Shown piece after piece: positions 1 to 8,643 of a stretch of 64,000 bases of DNA; the first letter of the stretch is position 1; each line of letters begins with the position of its first letter. Both the position numbers and the translations under genes were made by a program. This DNA comes from DASVDE01 sp963740065. GTDB lineage: Bacteria > Actinomycetota > Thermoleophilia > Solirubrobacterales > 70-9. Under the pieces are notes generated by a model. That model was not told the origin of the DNA. It worked only from the letters and a program-made list of their open reading frames with translations, and did not search any database. The DNA lies in contig CAVUCS010000006.1 of assembly GCA_963740065.1 (NCBI GenBank), positions 62,001 to 126,000 of the forward strand. The letters run 5' to 3'.

Positions 1-179
1 GCGAGCCTGGCGCGCCGCGTTGTCCTCGGGTTCGTGAGTAGCGCCGCTACTCCCTCACCCTGCGTCCGCGCGTCGCTTGGCTCGGCGCTCGCCGGCTCAG
101 CACTCCTTGCTCCAGAATCGCTCCTCCTCAGCCGAAGGGGAAAGGGGAAGAGGTGAGTATCGATGCGACGCGCACTCAT
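1..179 (-). CDS. Partial 5' end of a fourth propeller-type surface protein gene (runs off left edge)
   Basis: An open frame from an ATG at 179 to the left edge reads a leader with the blocks RSDSGARSA, ARTQGEGVAALLT and RTTRR. The same blocks occur in the leaders of the two complete propeller genes starting at 8042 and 16391 (RSDSGARSAKRT, ARTQGGGVAALLT, RTPRR). The start lies 54 bp from the divergent antitoxin start at 234, the same spacing as at the other two array junctions, which supports both the start and the assignment. The signal peptide and mature protein lie outside the window. No strong ribosome binding site is visible. That the array continues to the left is an inference. Confidence 0.55.
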   Translation of the reverse strand, partial: MSARRIDTHLFPFPLRLRRSDSGARSAEPASAEPSDARTQGEGVAALLTNPRTTRRARL

Positions 180-220
180 GCAAAAGCCCTGGAGAGAGGA
201 TTGGACCCGAAGAGTCGCGG

Positions 221-226
221 TAGAAT
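221..226 (+). promoter_or_regulatory. -10 element of toxin-antitoxin operon 1 (leaderless type)
   Basis: TAGAAT ends exactly 7 nt before the GTG start at 234, so transcription would begin at or next to the start codon. No Shine-Dalgarno sequence is present. The same arrangement occurs at the other two array toxin-antitoxin operons. Confidence 0.55.
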
Positions 227-233
227 CGGGTCT

Positions 234-440
234 GTGACCGCGAAGGAGAAGCTGCTGGAGCGTGCGCCACGCCTAAGCGAGGTGCAGGCTGAGGCGGCAT
301 TGCGAGTGATCGAGGCCCAGATCGAGTTGGCCGGTTTCTTCGAGGAGGAATCGAAGCTGCCCGCCGAGGAACTCGACACCCGAGAAGACCGCTGGGCCGA
401 GAACAACGCCCGCGAGGCGATTCGCGAAGAGCCTTGGTAG
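234..440 (+). CDS. Type II antitoxin, partner of MazF-like toxin 1
   Basis: A 68-residue acidic protein starting at GTG 234 (VTAKEKLLERAPRLSEVQAE). The start is chosen because it aligns with the paralogue starting MTAKEKLLERVTKLSEVEAD at 8097 and because a -10-like hexamer lies 7 nt upstream. The N-terminal helical half is conserved between the two paralogues and the C-terminal half diverges, as expected if it gives specificity for the cognate toxin. The gene overlaps the MazF-like gene by 7 bp, so the two are probably translationally coupled. The presumed role is to bind and neutralise the toxin and to repress the operon. The antitoxin family is inferred from the partner; no DNA-binding motif was securely recognised. 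Confidence 0.7.
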   Translation: MTAKEKLLERAPRLSEVQAEAALRVIEAQIELAGFFEEESKLPAEELDTREDRWAENNAREAIREEPW

Positions 441-748
441 TCAGGGGCGAGGTCTGCTGGCTGGAGTTGGCGGAAGAGGGGCGCAGGCCGGTGTGCGTCT
501 TGACTCGAGATGAGGCGATCGGAGGCTTGCGAAACATCGTCGTCGCGTTGGTGACGCGAACGGTGCGCGGGCTCGAGAGCGAAGTTCAGCTGGGGCGCGA
601 GGACGGGATGCCTATGGAGTGTGCAATTAGCCTCGACAACCTGCGCACCGTGCCCAAAGCCCTGTTGGTCGAACCGATCACGAAGCTCGGAGCGGCGAAG
701 ATGGACCAAGTCTGCCGGGCGCTGGGACGAGCAACCAACTGCGGCTGA
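434..748 (+). CDS. MazF/PemK-family endoribonuclease toxin 1
   Basis: A protein of 104 residues, typical MazF/PemK length. It has the N-terminal RGEV block, the RPVCVLTRD core strand, EVQLGREDGMP, ISLDNLRTVPK and a C-terminal MDQVCRALGRA helix, all characteristic of the family, which cleaves mRNA at short sequences. The likely start is TTG 434, inside the 3' end of the antitoxin gene. The last 52 bp are identical to the 3' end of toxin 2 (8569-8620), whereas the rest differs considerably, so the boundary of the duplicated surface-protein unit lies inside this gene. The gene converges on the 946-residue protein gene 23 bp downstream. Confidence 0.85.
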   Translation: MVVRGEVCWLELAEEGRRPVCVLTRDEAIGGLRNIVVALVTRTVRGLESEVQLGREDGMPMECAISLDNLRTVPKALLVEPITKLGAAKMDQVCRALGRATNCG

Positions 749-771
749 ACCCCCTCTCTCCCCCACCCCGA

Positions 772-3612
772 TCATCGCCGGCTCCCGCGGTGATGCCCGC
801 TGCGCTTGTGATGCTTCTTCTTACCCTTGCCCTTGCAGCGCACCCGCAGCTTCGGGTGATCGACGTAGCGATCGCCGTTGTGGGCGGTGTATTTGACCGT
901 CGCCCGGTAGGCGCGTCTGCAGATGTCGCGGCTGTTGACGAGCAGGCCCTTGTTGCCACCGGGCAGCTTGGTGATGAGCTTGGTGAAGGGCGCGTCGGGG
1001 ATGAAGTCGAAGGTGTTGCGGATGCCGCCGCGGACCGAGTCGGTGCGTCCGGCCGACTCGACTCGGATCGGCTGGTAGGCGGGGCCGCGCAGGTCTGGAA
1101 CCAGGTCGGGCAGCAGGTTGTCGGAGGAGCGCAGGTAGACGTTGCCGCTGAGGGCGTAGTCGAGCAGCGGGGTGGTGACCGTGGCTCTGCCGTAGACGGC
1201 GCCCTTGGGGCAGGCGTCGGCGGCGAAGTCGGGCCGGGTGCAGATCGTGCGGATGTGGGCGTTCTCGAGGAACTCCGAGCGCGGCATCGCCAGCGAGAGG
1301 CTTGAGATGTTGGCGTCTTGGGGGCGGGTCTTCAAGACCACGGTCAGCGCCGGGTGCCCGCCGCGCTTTGTCTTGCCCTTCAAGGAGAGGCGGATCTTCG
1401 GCTTGAAGGGCAACCGGCCGCAGTCGGAGAGCTGGTAGCGGACCGAGAGGGGGGCGCCCTGGCCCAGGGCCGAGGTGAGCAGGCCGTCGATCGAGGAGGG
1501 GTCGCAGGAGGTGCCGGTGAGGGTGAAGTCGGGGCGGTCCATGACCACGTCGACCGAGCGCACGTCGGTGGGGATGCCCTCGAGGATCTGGGGGATCGGG
1601 TCGGAGAGGGCGGTGATCTGGGCGGTGGTGGGGTCGATCTGCAAGGGGGTGCGGATCACGATCGTGCCGAGGTCAAAGGGGCCCGCCACCGCCGGGGTGA
1701 TCACCGCGAGGCTGACCGGGGCGCCTTTGTAGGGGGCTGAGAGGTAGGCGGTGCCGGGGACGTGGTAGGGGTCGGGGCCGGCGCCGGCGGCTGCATAGAC
1801 CGAGCCGACGCGGGAGTCCAGCGGGCAGGAGGGGCTTGACTGCTCGTCTTTGCCCGACTTCGACGCGGCCGCGGTAAGGGCGGCGTCAGAGCAAAGCGCG
1901 GTGCCGGCCAGCTTGCCGGTCAGCCCGGGCGGCAGGGTGAGGTTGAAGGCGCCGAAGCGCTGGGAGCCGTCTTGGCGGCGCAGGTGCAAGACGAAGGGGG
2001 TGTAGTTCTTTGAGATCGGGGAGACGGTGCCGGCGTCAAAGGCCGGGGAGTTGGGAAGCCCGGCGGGGTCGGTGGCGCAGCTGCCCCCCGGCCCCTGGGA
2101 GATCGTCCACTGCTCCGCGGGGGTGGCGGGGGCGCCGGAGTCCGGAGCGCTCCAGGGGGTGAGGCTGGAGGTGGTGGAGTAATCGCCGCAGGCGCTCGGA
2201 GTCAGAAGCGGCGCGTGTGGCCCTGACTTGAAGTTCAGCTTGAAGTGATCGAAGGGGACCTGAGGGGCGTCTTTGAAGGTGGTGGTTAGTTGCCCGGTGT
2301 CGGGGTCGGGGTGAACCTCGCCGGCGAGCTTGGCCAGGGTGGCGGTGGCCGGATCGTCGAGGACTATGTAGAGGGCTAGGAGGGAGTTGAAGGGGTTTTG
2401 GTGGGGGGCGGCGATGTAGGCGGTGCCGGGGACGGGGTGATCGAGCAGGGGGGTGTCGACCTCCACCGTGGCGAGCTTGGAGGCGTTGGGGCAGGTGACG
2501 GGGTCGCCGTTGAAGTCGGGCGCCTCCCCGGGCGCGGAGAGGAGCCCGATCTGAGCCGGCGTGCAGGCGTCAAGGCCGTTGGCCGAGGCGGGGTTGATCG
2601 CCATCCCCGCCGGCAAGGTGACGACGGTGTCGCGCAGGTGCGCGGTGGCGTTGTGGGCGGGGTCTTGGTCTTGGGGGACGGCGAGGTCGACGGCGAGGCC
2701 GGAGGGGGCATCGGCGACGTCGGTGCTCGGGTGGGCGGTGAGGGTGGGCTCGAAATGAAGCTGATCGCAGCCGGTGATCGCCAGCGGGTCCCCGGCGAGG
2801 TCGTGGGAGAGGAAGGAGGCCGCGTCGGCGCCGCCCTGCCAGGCGGTGGTGGTGGCCGAAGTGGTGATCGGGCCCTGACAGGAGGTGGGCAAAGACAGGA
2901 AGGGCGCCTCGGGCACCCCGGCGGGGCCGACCGGCTGGCGCTGGGAATCGTGGGCGGGGTCGGCGGGGTCGCCCCAGATCGAGACGTCGACGGCGAAGAT
3001 GTAGGCGAGCTGGGAGGCGTTTGTGGAGGCGAGGATCGCGTGGTAGGGGGGCGTCTTTGAGAGGGTCCCGTTGAGGTAGACGGGGACGCCGAGCGCGATG
3101 AAGGCGAACTTGGCGGCCGATCCGTACTCGGGGGTGAGGTTGTAGACGGGGGTGGGAAAGGTGTCGCCGTCGGGGGCTATCTGGGGGTTGGGGCCGCCGA
3201 CGGTGAACAGGGCGTGGCCGATCTGGGCGCCGACCGGGCAGGGGCCGGAGAGGAAGTCGGCCATGTCGCAGGTGGGGGCGGCGGTGGGGTTGCCGATCAG
3301 CCCCGGCGGCAGGGAGGTGACCACGTCGCGGACCTCCTGATCGGGCAAGATCGGGGGGGTCTCGAGGGGGTCGCCGTTGTAGTCGGGGTTTGGGATCGTG
3401 TTGAAGGCGACGGTGGCGGAGGCGCGGAAGGGGTGAGAGCCGGCGCTCGCGTCGGGATTGCCCGAGGCGTCAAAGGCGCCGCCGTCGAAGGTGGAGAAGC
3501 CGTAGGACGCCTGCGCCGCGGGGGCGGCGAAGGCGAGTGAGAGGCAGGCGAGGACCGCGCAGAGGGCGAGGCGTGCGCCCTGGGGGATGGCGGCGAGGCG
3601 GGGGGCGATCAT
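772..3612 (-). CDS. Large secreted repeat protein with basic tail, array copy A
   Basis: 946 residues. An N-terminal signal peptide (residues about 1-36) ends AAPAAQASYG. The mature part contains about three divergent modules, each with a proline-rich LPPGL/LPAGM motif followed by Cys-containing segments such as SGPCPVGAQIG and a GTAYL or PVYNL strand. The C-terminus is strongly basic (KGKGKKKHHKRSGHHRGSRR), suggesting binding to anionic wall polymers. No enzyme motif was recognised. The start overlaps the stop of the upstream propeller gene (ATGA), so the two are translationally coupled and probably work together on the cell surface. It is almost identical to copy B; one visible difference is CGRLPFK here against CPRLGFK in B and C. 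Function unknown. Confidence 0.85.
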   Translation of the reverse strand: MIAPRLAAIPQGARLALCAVLACLSLAFAAPAAQASYGFSTFDGGAFDASGNPDASAGSHPFRASATVAFNTIPNPDYNGDPLETPPILPDQEVRDVVTSLPPGLIGNPTAAPTCDMADFLSGPCPVGAQIGHALFTVGGPNPQIAPDGDTFPTPVYNLTPEYGSAAKFAFIALGVPVYLNGTLSKTPPYHAILASTNASQLAYIFAVDVSIWGDPADPAHDSQRQPVGPAGVPEAPFLSLPTSCQGPITTSATTTAWQGGADAASFLSHDLAGDPLAITGCDQLHFEPTLTAHPSTDVADAPSGLAVDLAVPQDQDPAHNATAHLRDTVVTLPAGMAINPASANGLDACTPAQIGLLSAPGEAPDFNGDPVTCPNASKLATVEVDTPLLDHPVPGTAYIAAPHQNPFNSLLALYIVLDDPATATLAKLAGEVHPDPDTGQLTTTFKDAPQVPFDHFKLNFKSGPHAPLLTPSACGDYSTTSSLTPWSAPDSGAPATPAEQWTISQGPGGSCATDPAGLPNSPAFDAGTVSPISKNYTPFVLHLRRQDGSQRFGAFNLTLPPGLTGKLAGTALCSDAALTAAASKSGKDEQSSPSCPLDSRVGSVYAAAGAGPDPYHVPGTAYLSAPYKGAPVSLAVITPAVAGPFDLGTIVIRTPLQIDPTTAQITALSDPIPQILEGIPTDVRSVDVVMDRPDFTLTGTSCDPSSIDGLLTSALGQGAPLSVRYQLSDCGRLPFKPKIRLSLKGKTKRGGHPALTVVLKTRPQDANISSLSLAMPRSEFLENAHIRTICTRPDFAADACPKGAVYGRATVTTPLLDYALSGNVYLRSSDNLLPDLVPDLRGPAYQPIRVESAGRTDSVRGGIRNTFDFIPDAPFTKLITKLPGGNKGLLVNSRDICRRAYRATVKYTAHNGDRYVDHPKLRVRCKGKGKKKHHKRSGHHRGSRR

Positions 3613-6600
3613 CGGCTGCCTCCGCGGTTGTGGTGGGCTCGGCGGTGGGAGCGCTTGTGGTGGCGCTTGTGCTTGTGCTTGTGGGGCTTTGACTTGTGCT
3701 TGTGGGGCTTGGCGACGCAGCGGCCGTGGCGCTTGACCTTGTTGCGGGGGCAGCGCTTGGGCTTGGGGCCGCGGTTAGCCCCCCCGTTGCCGGGCCCCGA
3801 GAAGACGGCGGAGCCGGCGCCGGGGGTATCGACGGCGCTTGAGGGGGAGCCCTCACAGGCCCCGGCGCCAAGGTCGCAGGGGATGTTGGCCACCGGGACC
3901 GAGAAGCCGCCGCCGACGCGGGCGTCATAGACGTCGATCAGGGTGTCGAGGTCGCCGCCCCAGAGCTTTTGACGGCTGGTGAAGAAGACGTCTTGGCCGT
4001 CGGCGGAGGCGTCGATGAACTTCGAGTCATCGGGGTCTACGCCCGAGGAGATGAGGCTGAGGCAGCCGCCGTTTTGGGGGAAGTAGTTGGGATCGGCGCT
4101 ATGGCAATCGCCGGTGTCGGGCGCCTGCCACTGATAGACGTCTTTGGCGCCGTTGGTGTCGGTGGGCAAGAGCGCGTCAATGCTCTCGAAAAAGAGGCGG
4201 TTGCCGTCGGCGGAGAGGACGCGGGAGGGGTGCAGCGAGGTCTCCCAGCCGGGGATGTTGGAGGCGATCCAAAGGTGGTTGGAACCCGCATTGACGACGT
4301 CGCGCCCCGCCGGTCGCGATCCCGCCGGGTTGCAAGAGACGCAGTGAAGCTGACCGGCGCCGCCGTTGGCATCGGCGTTATAGAGGTAGACCTCGCCGTC
4401 GCGCTCGGCGCTTTGGGCGTCGCGGCTGTCATAGCCGGTCAGCGGGCCGTTGGCGACGAAGGCGAGGCGGGAGCCGTCGGCGCTGACCCGGGCGAGGCGG
4501 CGGAAGGGGGCGGCGACGGTCGCCGGGCTGTCGGCCCGGTAGTCGATCGTCTCACCCGAGGTGGCGAGGGAGGCGATGAAGCGAAGCGGCGCCCCGGCCC
4601 GGTAGAGGTAGAGGTTGCGCAGGCCGGCGGCGGCGCCGGCGGCGAGGTTTTGGGTGGAGAGGAAGTAGGCGCTTTTGGCGTCGGGGGAGGCGCCGAGCAA
4701 GGTGACGAGGCCGCCGCCGATCAGGGTCGCGGGGTTGGGGTCATAGGCGATCCCCTTGGCGACGTCATAGCTATAGAGCTCACCGGCGTGGGGGCCGGAG
4801 TCGATGGAGAAAAGGGCGGTGGTCGCGTCGGGGTCGGCGGCCCAGAAGGTGGCGGCGCCGGGGTCCACCGATTCAGAGACCGCGAGGGTGCAGGCGCGAT
4901 CGGCGGCGCTGCAGTGACCGGAGCCATCGAGAGAGCTCTGGGCGCGATCGTCGTTGAGGCGCAGGTAGAGCTTGGGGGAGACGGGCTGACTGGCGGCGGT
5001 GAGCGAATACGCGCTCCAAAAGACGCTGCGGGCATCGGCGGAGACGGCGCCGGCGAGGATGGCGCTGCTGCGGAGGTTGGGCGCGCCCAGCGGCGCACCG
5101 ACCGAGGAGTTCTGCGAAGCGGCGCTGCCGCCGGGCATGACGCTGATCAGGCGCAGCGAGGGGCCGCCGTTGTCGAGGTAGAGCTGATTGATCGGCTTGC
5201 CGTCGGAGCCGATCGCGGTGGAGGCCCCCACGCCGCTTGTCGCGAGCGCCCCGTTGGCGCGAAAGACGGCGCTCTGAGCGTCGGCGGAGAAGCCCTGGGT
5301 GCGGGTGCCGAATGCGGTGGCGGCGGGGAAGTTGACCGGCTGGTTGGAGGGGGCGGCGAGGCTGAGCAGTTGGTAGGGATCGCCGCCGCCGGCGCAGTTG
5401 TCGCGGCGGTAGAGGTCGGAGTAGCCGGGGTGATCGCCGGCGCCCAGCGCGGTGTCTGAGGTCTCAAGGACGAAGCCGGCGCAAAGATCGTCGCTGAAGG
5501 CCTGAAAGTGGGTGTCGAACTCCGGCGGCAGGCCGGAGTCCCAGAGGGTGGCGGGGGGGTCGCCGGGCGGGGTGATGTTGGCGCTCTGCCAGCCGGCGGC
5601 GGGGTCGCGGGTGGCGAGGTACTGGTTGGAGTAGGTGTTGGCGGGGGGATCGGCGAAGGCGGAGAAGGCGGAGTAGGTGAGGGCGGAGCCGTCGGGGCGG
5701 GCCTGGTCGATGCGCGCCTTGGCGGTCTCGGTGAAGAAGCCCTCCGCGGAGCTGTTGAGATTGGCGGCGCTGATGTCCTGGCCCCCCTTGGCGAGCGGGC
5801 TGACCATCTCATAGGCGCGGCAGTCGGGCAGGGCGGCTGAGGGAGTGCCGGCGCGGAAGGCCTGGTTGGGGCACTCGGTTGCCGGGGGGCCGAGCGGGGC
5901 AAAGGTGTGAAAGGCGACGATCGGGCCGTTTAGGGTGGCGTAGGGGTCGGAGCCTTGGAGGCGGAAGCGGTAGGCGGTGTCTGGGTCGAGGCCGCTGATT
6001 TGGACGGAGCGGGCGGTGAGGGCGTCGGTGGCATCGCCGAAGTCAAGCGGCGGGTCGCCTGAGGCGGGGGCTTCGGCGGCGTGTTGGAAGCCGTCGCCGG
6101 AGCCGAGGTCGGCCTGGTAGGTGGCGTCGTCGACGTATTGGAAGCGCCCGGTGGCGGGGATGTTTAGCGGGTTGAGCTCGCCGTGCAAGGTGGCGGTGGC
6201 GGTGCCGACGTCGCCGGAATAGGACTCGCCCAGCTCCAGGGGCGGGCGGGTGGTGAAGGTGAAGGCGGCGCCGGTGGCGGTGTGGGCGCCGTCGGCGGCG
6301 ACGGCGCGGGCGCGGTAGGCGGTGTCGGGGACGAGGCATTCGGGCTGAGGCGGGACCTGGGGGTCGGCGCAGCCGATTGCCGATGAGAGCAGGTAGGGGG
6401 CGAAGTCGGAGCCGACCGGCGCCTCGGTGGTTGAGGTGGCGGGATGGGCGCCGCTGAAGCTGTTGCCGTTGGCGGCGTAATCGGCGGCGGTTATGTATTG
6501 GAAGTGGTAGGTGGTGGCGTTGCCCTCGGGGTTGACCTGAGCTTTGAGGGTGGCGGAGGTGTTGCCGAGCGGGTCGGCCTTGTTGAACCCATCCGAGCTG

Positions 6601-8042
6601 CGGGCGGGGATGACGACCGGGCCGGGCGGGGGCAGGGGGACGTCGGCGATCAGCTGGTTGCCGACGTCGATCGCGTAGAAGACGCCGTTGGGGTTGGCGC
6701 GGGCGGCGAGGGAGGTGAAGCCGCGGGCGAGGTCGCCGTAGATGACGGATTGGAGGGCGCCGGTGGAGTCGTAGGCGACGACGTAAGTGCGGTTGGAAGC
6801 GTTGGTGCCGATGACGGAAGTGACGAAGATCTCCCCGGAGGAGCGATCGACGGCGAGGCCGCGGATGCTTGGGCCGTCGCTGGGGAAACCGGGGGAGTGG
6901 GCGTTCAGCGGGGTCGCGCAGAAGGCGATGCAGGCGCCGGAGGCGTCGTACTTGCGGACGCCGTAGACGTTGGCGAGGTAGACGTTGCCGGCGGCGTCGG
7001 TGGCGATGGCGCCGCCGGCGAAGTCGCCGCCAGGGTCGAGGACGATCGTGCTCTGGAAGGCGCCGGCGGAGTCAAAGGCCTGCACGCGGGTGTCGAAGAC
7101 AGACGAGAACACCCCCGTTTCGATCCGGTCGCCGACGTAGACAGCGCCGCCGTTGCCGACCGCCACTTTGACGAAGCTGTTGAGCTGGCCGGCGCCGGTG
7201 CCCTGGACGCCGGCGGTGCAGACGTTGCCCGAAGCGGCGGTGCAGACGTCGGCGCCGGTGCTCTGGTTGACGCCCTTGCCGAAGGCGAGGACGAAGGCGC
7301 CGGCCGGGGTGAAGCGCTCGACCCGGTTGTTGTCGGAGTCGAGTACGTAGACGTCGTGGTAGGAGGGGCTGGCGGAGTCGTTGTCGACGGCGATCGATTC
7401 GAAGCCGAAGGTGCCCCGTTTGCCGAACTGGCCGGCGGCGGCGCCGGAGCTGCCGGCCTGGCAAACGGTGGTGCAGGTCTCGAGCTGGTCGGAGGCGGTG
7501 TCGCCGGGAGCGCCCTCGGGGGCGACGTCCCAGCCGAAGGCGCGGAGGAAGGCGCCGGCGGCATCGAAAACGTCGACGCGGTTGTTGTTGGAGTCGGCGA
7601 CGTAGACGTTGCCGGAGGAGTCGTCGACGGCGACGCCCTGGGGGCTGGAGGTCTGGGCGGCGGCGGAGCCCTGGGGGCCGAAGGTGAGGTCGGCGCTGGC
7701 GATGCTGGGGAGGAGCGCTCCTGTCGCAATCAGCACCAAGCCCACGGCGGCGGACACGGCGCGGCGCGGCGTCCTCAGGTGTGTGAGTAGCGCTGCTACT
7801 CCCCCACCCTGCGTCCTTGCGCCGCTTCCGACAAATGGCTGCGCCGTCGCTCCCGCTCGCGGAAGAACCAGATTGCGACGCTCGCTCCGCGACGGCTTGC
7901 CGGCGGCGCTCGTTCGCTTGGCACTCCTTGCTCCAGAATCGCTCCTCCCCAGTGGCGGATTTTTGAAGAAAGAGACCCGGGACCGACCGGGGCGGGTTTT
8001 GGACGGGGAGGGCATGAAGGCGGTGAGCAGGGATGGCTTCAT
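3609..8042 (-). CDS. Secreted NHL/beta-propeller multidomain surface protein, array copy A
   Basis: 1477 residues. A long leader (about 1-115) contains the dispersed repeat block RSDSGARSAKRT and ends in a hydrophobic signal segment (AVGLVLIATGALLPSIASA). NHL repeats follow (SPQGVAVDDSSGNVYVADS and relatives), then two fibronectin-III-like domains (ATLKAQVNPEGNATTYHFQY; ATLHGELNPLN), then a CPNQAFR...CRAYEMVSP block and several TolB/PD40-like strands (VSADARSVFW, SADGSRLAFV, SADGNRLFF). A CPRNKVKRHGRCV motif and a His/Lys/Arg tail close the protein. The ATG at 8042 is chosen because AAGGGAG lies 7 nt upstream. Probably a wall-associated binding protein; no catalytic motif seen. It is coupled by ATGA to the downstream 946-residue gene. 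Confidence 0.85.
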   Translation of the reverse strand: MKPSLLTAFMPSPSKTRPGRSRVSFFKNPPLGRSDSGARSAKRTSAAGKPSRSERRNLVLPRAGATAQPFVGSGARTQGGGVAALLTHLRTPRRAVSAAVGLVLIATGALLPSIASADLTFGPQGSAAAQTSSPQGVAVDDSSGNVYVADSNNNRVDVFDAAGAFLRAFGWDVAPEGAPGDTASDQLETCTTVCQAGSSGAAAGQFGKRGTFGFESIAVDNDSASPSYHDVYVLDSDNNRVERFTPAGAFVLAFGKGVNQSTGADVCTAASGNVCTAGVQGTGAGQLNSFVKVAVGNGGAVYVGDRIETGVFSSVFDTRVQAFDSAGAFQSTIVLDPGGDFAGGAIATDAAGNVYLANVYGVRKYDASGACIAFCATPLNAHSPGFPSDGPSIRGLAVDRSSGEIFVTSVIGTNASNRTYVVAYDSTGALQSVIYGDLARGFTSLAARANPNGVFYAIDVGNQLIADVPLPPPGPVVIPARSSDGFNKADPLGNTSATLKAQVNPEGNATTYHFQYITAADYAANGNSFSGAHPATSTTEAPVGSDFAPYLLSSAIGCADPQVPPQPECLVPDTAYRARAVAADGAHTATGAAFTFTTRPPLELGESYSGDVGTATATLHGELNPLNIPATGRFQYVDDATYQADLGSGDGFQHAAEAPASGDPPLDFGDATDALTARSVQISGLDPDTAYRFRLQGSDPYATLNGPIVAFHTFAPLGPPATECPNQAFRAGTPSAALPDCRAYEMVSPLAKGGQDISAANLNSSAEGFFTETAKARIDQARPDGSALTYSAFSAFADPPANTYSNQYLATRDPAAGWQSANITPPGDPPATLWDSGLPPEFDTHFQAFSDDLCAGFVLETSDTALGAGDHPGYSDLYRRDNCAGGGDPYQLLSLAAPSNQPVNFPAATAFGTRTQGFSADAQSAVFRANGALATSGVGASTAIGSDGKPINQLYLDNGGPSLRLISVMPGGSAASQNSSVGAPLGAPNLRSSAILAGAVSADARSVFWSAYSLTAASQPVSPKLYLRLNDDRAQSSLDGSGHCSAADRACTLAVSESVDPGAATFWAADPDATTALFSIDSGPHAGELYSYDVAKGIAYDPNPATLIGGGLVTLLGASPDAKSAYFLSTQNLAAGAAAGLRNLYLYRAGAPLRFIASLATSGETIDYRADSPATVAAPFRRLARVSADGSRLAFVANGPLTGYDSRDAQSAERDGEVYLYNADANGGAGQLHCVSCNPAGSRPAGRDVVNAGSNHLWIASNIPGWETSLHPSRVLSADGNRLFFESIDALLPTDTNGAKDVYQWQAPDTGDCHSADPNYFPQNGGCLSLISSGVDPDDSKFIDASADGQDVFFTSRQKLWGGDLDTLIDVYDARVGGGFSVPVANIPCDLGAGACEGSPSSAVDTPGAGSAVFSGPGNGGANRGPKPKRCPRNKVKRHGRCVAKPHKHKSKPHKHKHKRHHKRSHRRAHHNRGGSR
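7771..7960 (-). repeat. Translated dispersed repeat in the leader of propeller gene A
   Basis: This block contains a near-palindrome (GAGTAGC-N3-GCTACTC) flanked by conserved sequence and a conserved 28-bp segment reading RSDSGARSA. Related copies lie at 1-125 and 16190-16300. This copy has about 80 bp more than the 16.2-kb copy, adding residues from GKPSRSERRN to QPFVG. It lies between the start codon and the signal peptide. Confidence 0.6.
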
Positions 8043-8083
8043 GCGGGGGCTCCCTTGGGGTGGGTGGGTGCGGAGGCGGGCGG

Positions 8084-8089
8084 TACCAT
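8084..8089 (+). promoter_or_regulatory. -10-like element of toxin-antitoxin operon 2 (leaderless type)
   Basis: TACCAT lies exactly 7 nt before the ATG at 8097. It occupies the same place as TAGAAT and TAGACT at the other two array junctions. There is no Shine-Dalgarno sequence. Confidence 0.45.
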
Positions 8090-8096
8090 TCGACCG

Positions 8097-8312
8097 ATGA
8101 CCGCGAAGGAGAAGTTGCTGGAACGGGTGACGAAGCTCTCGGAGGTCGAGGCCGACGAGACGTTGCGGCTGCTCGATCTGCGGGAGCGCAACGCGGATCC
8201 GTGGGGAGACCTCGACGCATGGTCTGACGCCGCCGGCGAGGACACCATGGACATGCTCGATGCAGAGGAGGCCGCCGTAGGCTTCTCCTGGGAGCAGCGC
8301 AGCGCTTCGTGA
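8097..8312 (+). CDS. Type II antitoxin, partner of MazF-like toxin 2
   Basis: 71 residues. The N-terminus (MTAKEKLLERVTKLSEVEAD) is clearly related to the antitoxin at 234-440, but the acidic C-terminal half differs. The ATG at 8097 is favoured over upstream in-frame starts because a -10-like hexamer lies 7 nt upstream and the paralogue aligns from here. The stop overlaps the GTG start of the toxin (GTGA), indicating translational coupling. It starts 54 bp from the divergent propeller gene A, so the two share a short promoter region. Confidence 0.7.
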   Translation: MTAKEKLLERVTKLSEVEADETLRLLDLRERNADPWGDLDAWSDAAGEDTMDMLDAEEAAVGFSWEQRSAS

Positions 8313-8620
8313 GACGCGGCGAAGTGTGGTGGCACGAGCCGCCCAGGAAGAAACGGCGGCCTGTGCTGATCCTTACTCGTGACGAGGCGATCGACAGGCT
8401 CAACAAGCTCCTGGTCGTGCCGGCCACCGGCAGGATCTGGGGCATCCCGACCGAGGTCGAGCTTGGCCGCGAGGATGGAATGCCCCAGGATGGCGTGCTC
8501 AGCCTCGACAACACCAGCCTGGTGCGCAAGTCGCTTCTGACCGAACGCATCACCGCACTCGGCCCTGAGAAGATGGACCAAGTCTGCCGGGCGCTGGGAC
8601 GAGCAACCAACTGCGGCTGA
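8309..8620 (+). CDS. MazF/PemK-family endoribonuclease toxin 2
   Basis: 103 residues with the family blocks RRGEVWWHE, RPVLILTRDEAI, TEVELGREDGMPQ, LSLDNTSLV and MDQVCRALGRA. It starts at GTG 8309, overlapping the antitoxin stop. The N-terminal and middle parts differ clearly from toxin 1, while the last 52 bp are identical to it. The pair is therefore related but probably not cross-neutralising; that is an inference from the divergent antitoxin C-terminus. It converges on the 946-residue gene of unit B 23 bp downstream. Confidence 0.85.
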   Translation: MRRGEVWWHEPPRKKRRPVLILTRDEAIDRLNKLLVVPATGRIWGIPTEVELGREDGMPQDGVLSLDNTSLVRKSLLTERITALGPEKMDQVCRALGRATNCG

Positions 8621-8643
8621 ACCCCCTCTCTCCCCCACCCCGA

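Larger units (their letters stand above)
697..8085. repeat. Tandem array unit A (about 7.4 kb)
   Basis: The unit runs from the shared 3' end of the MazF gene, through the two surface-protein genes, to four bases inside the promoter of the next toxin-antitoxin operon. It is near-identical to unit B (8569-16434; left-part offset 7872 bp) and to unit C (about 17063-23981). Sequences between units are unrelated toxin-antitoxin cassettes. Confidence 0.85.

Noticed and set aside
3969..5459. Long plus-strand open frames (up to 496 codons) opposite the propeller genes, repeated in all three units
   Set aside because: Gly/Val/Ala-rich antisense frames caused by high GC at codon position three of the real genes. 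The real genes on the other strand have domains and signal peptides.
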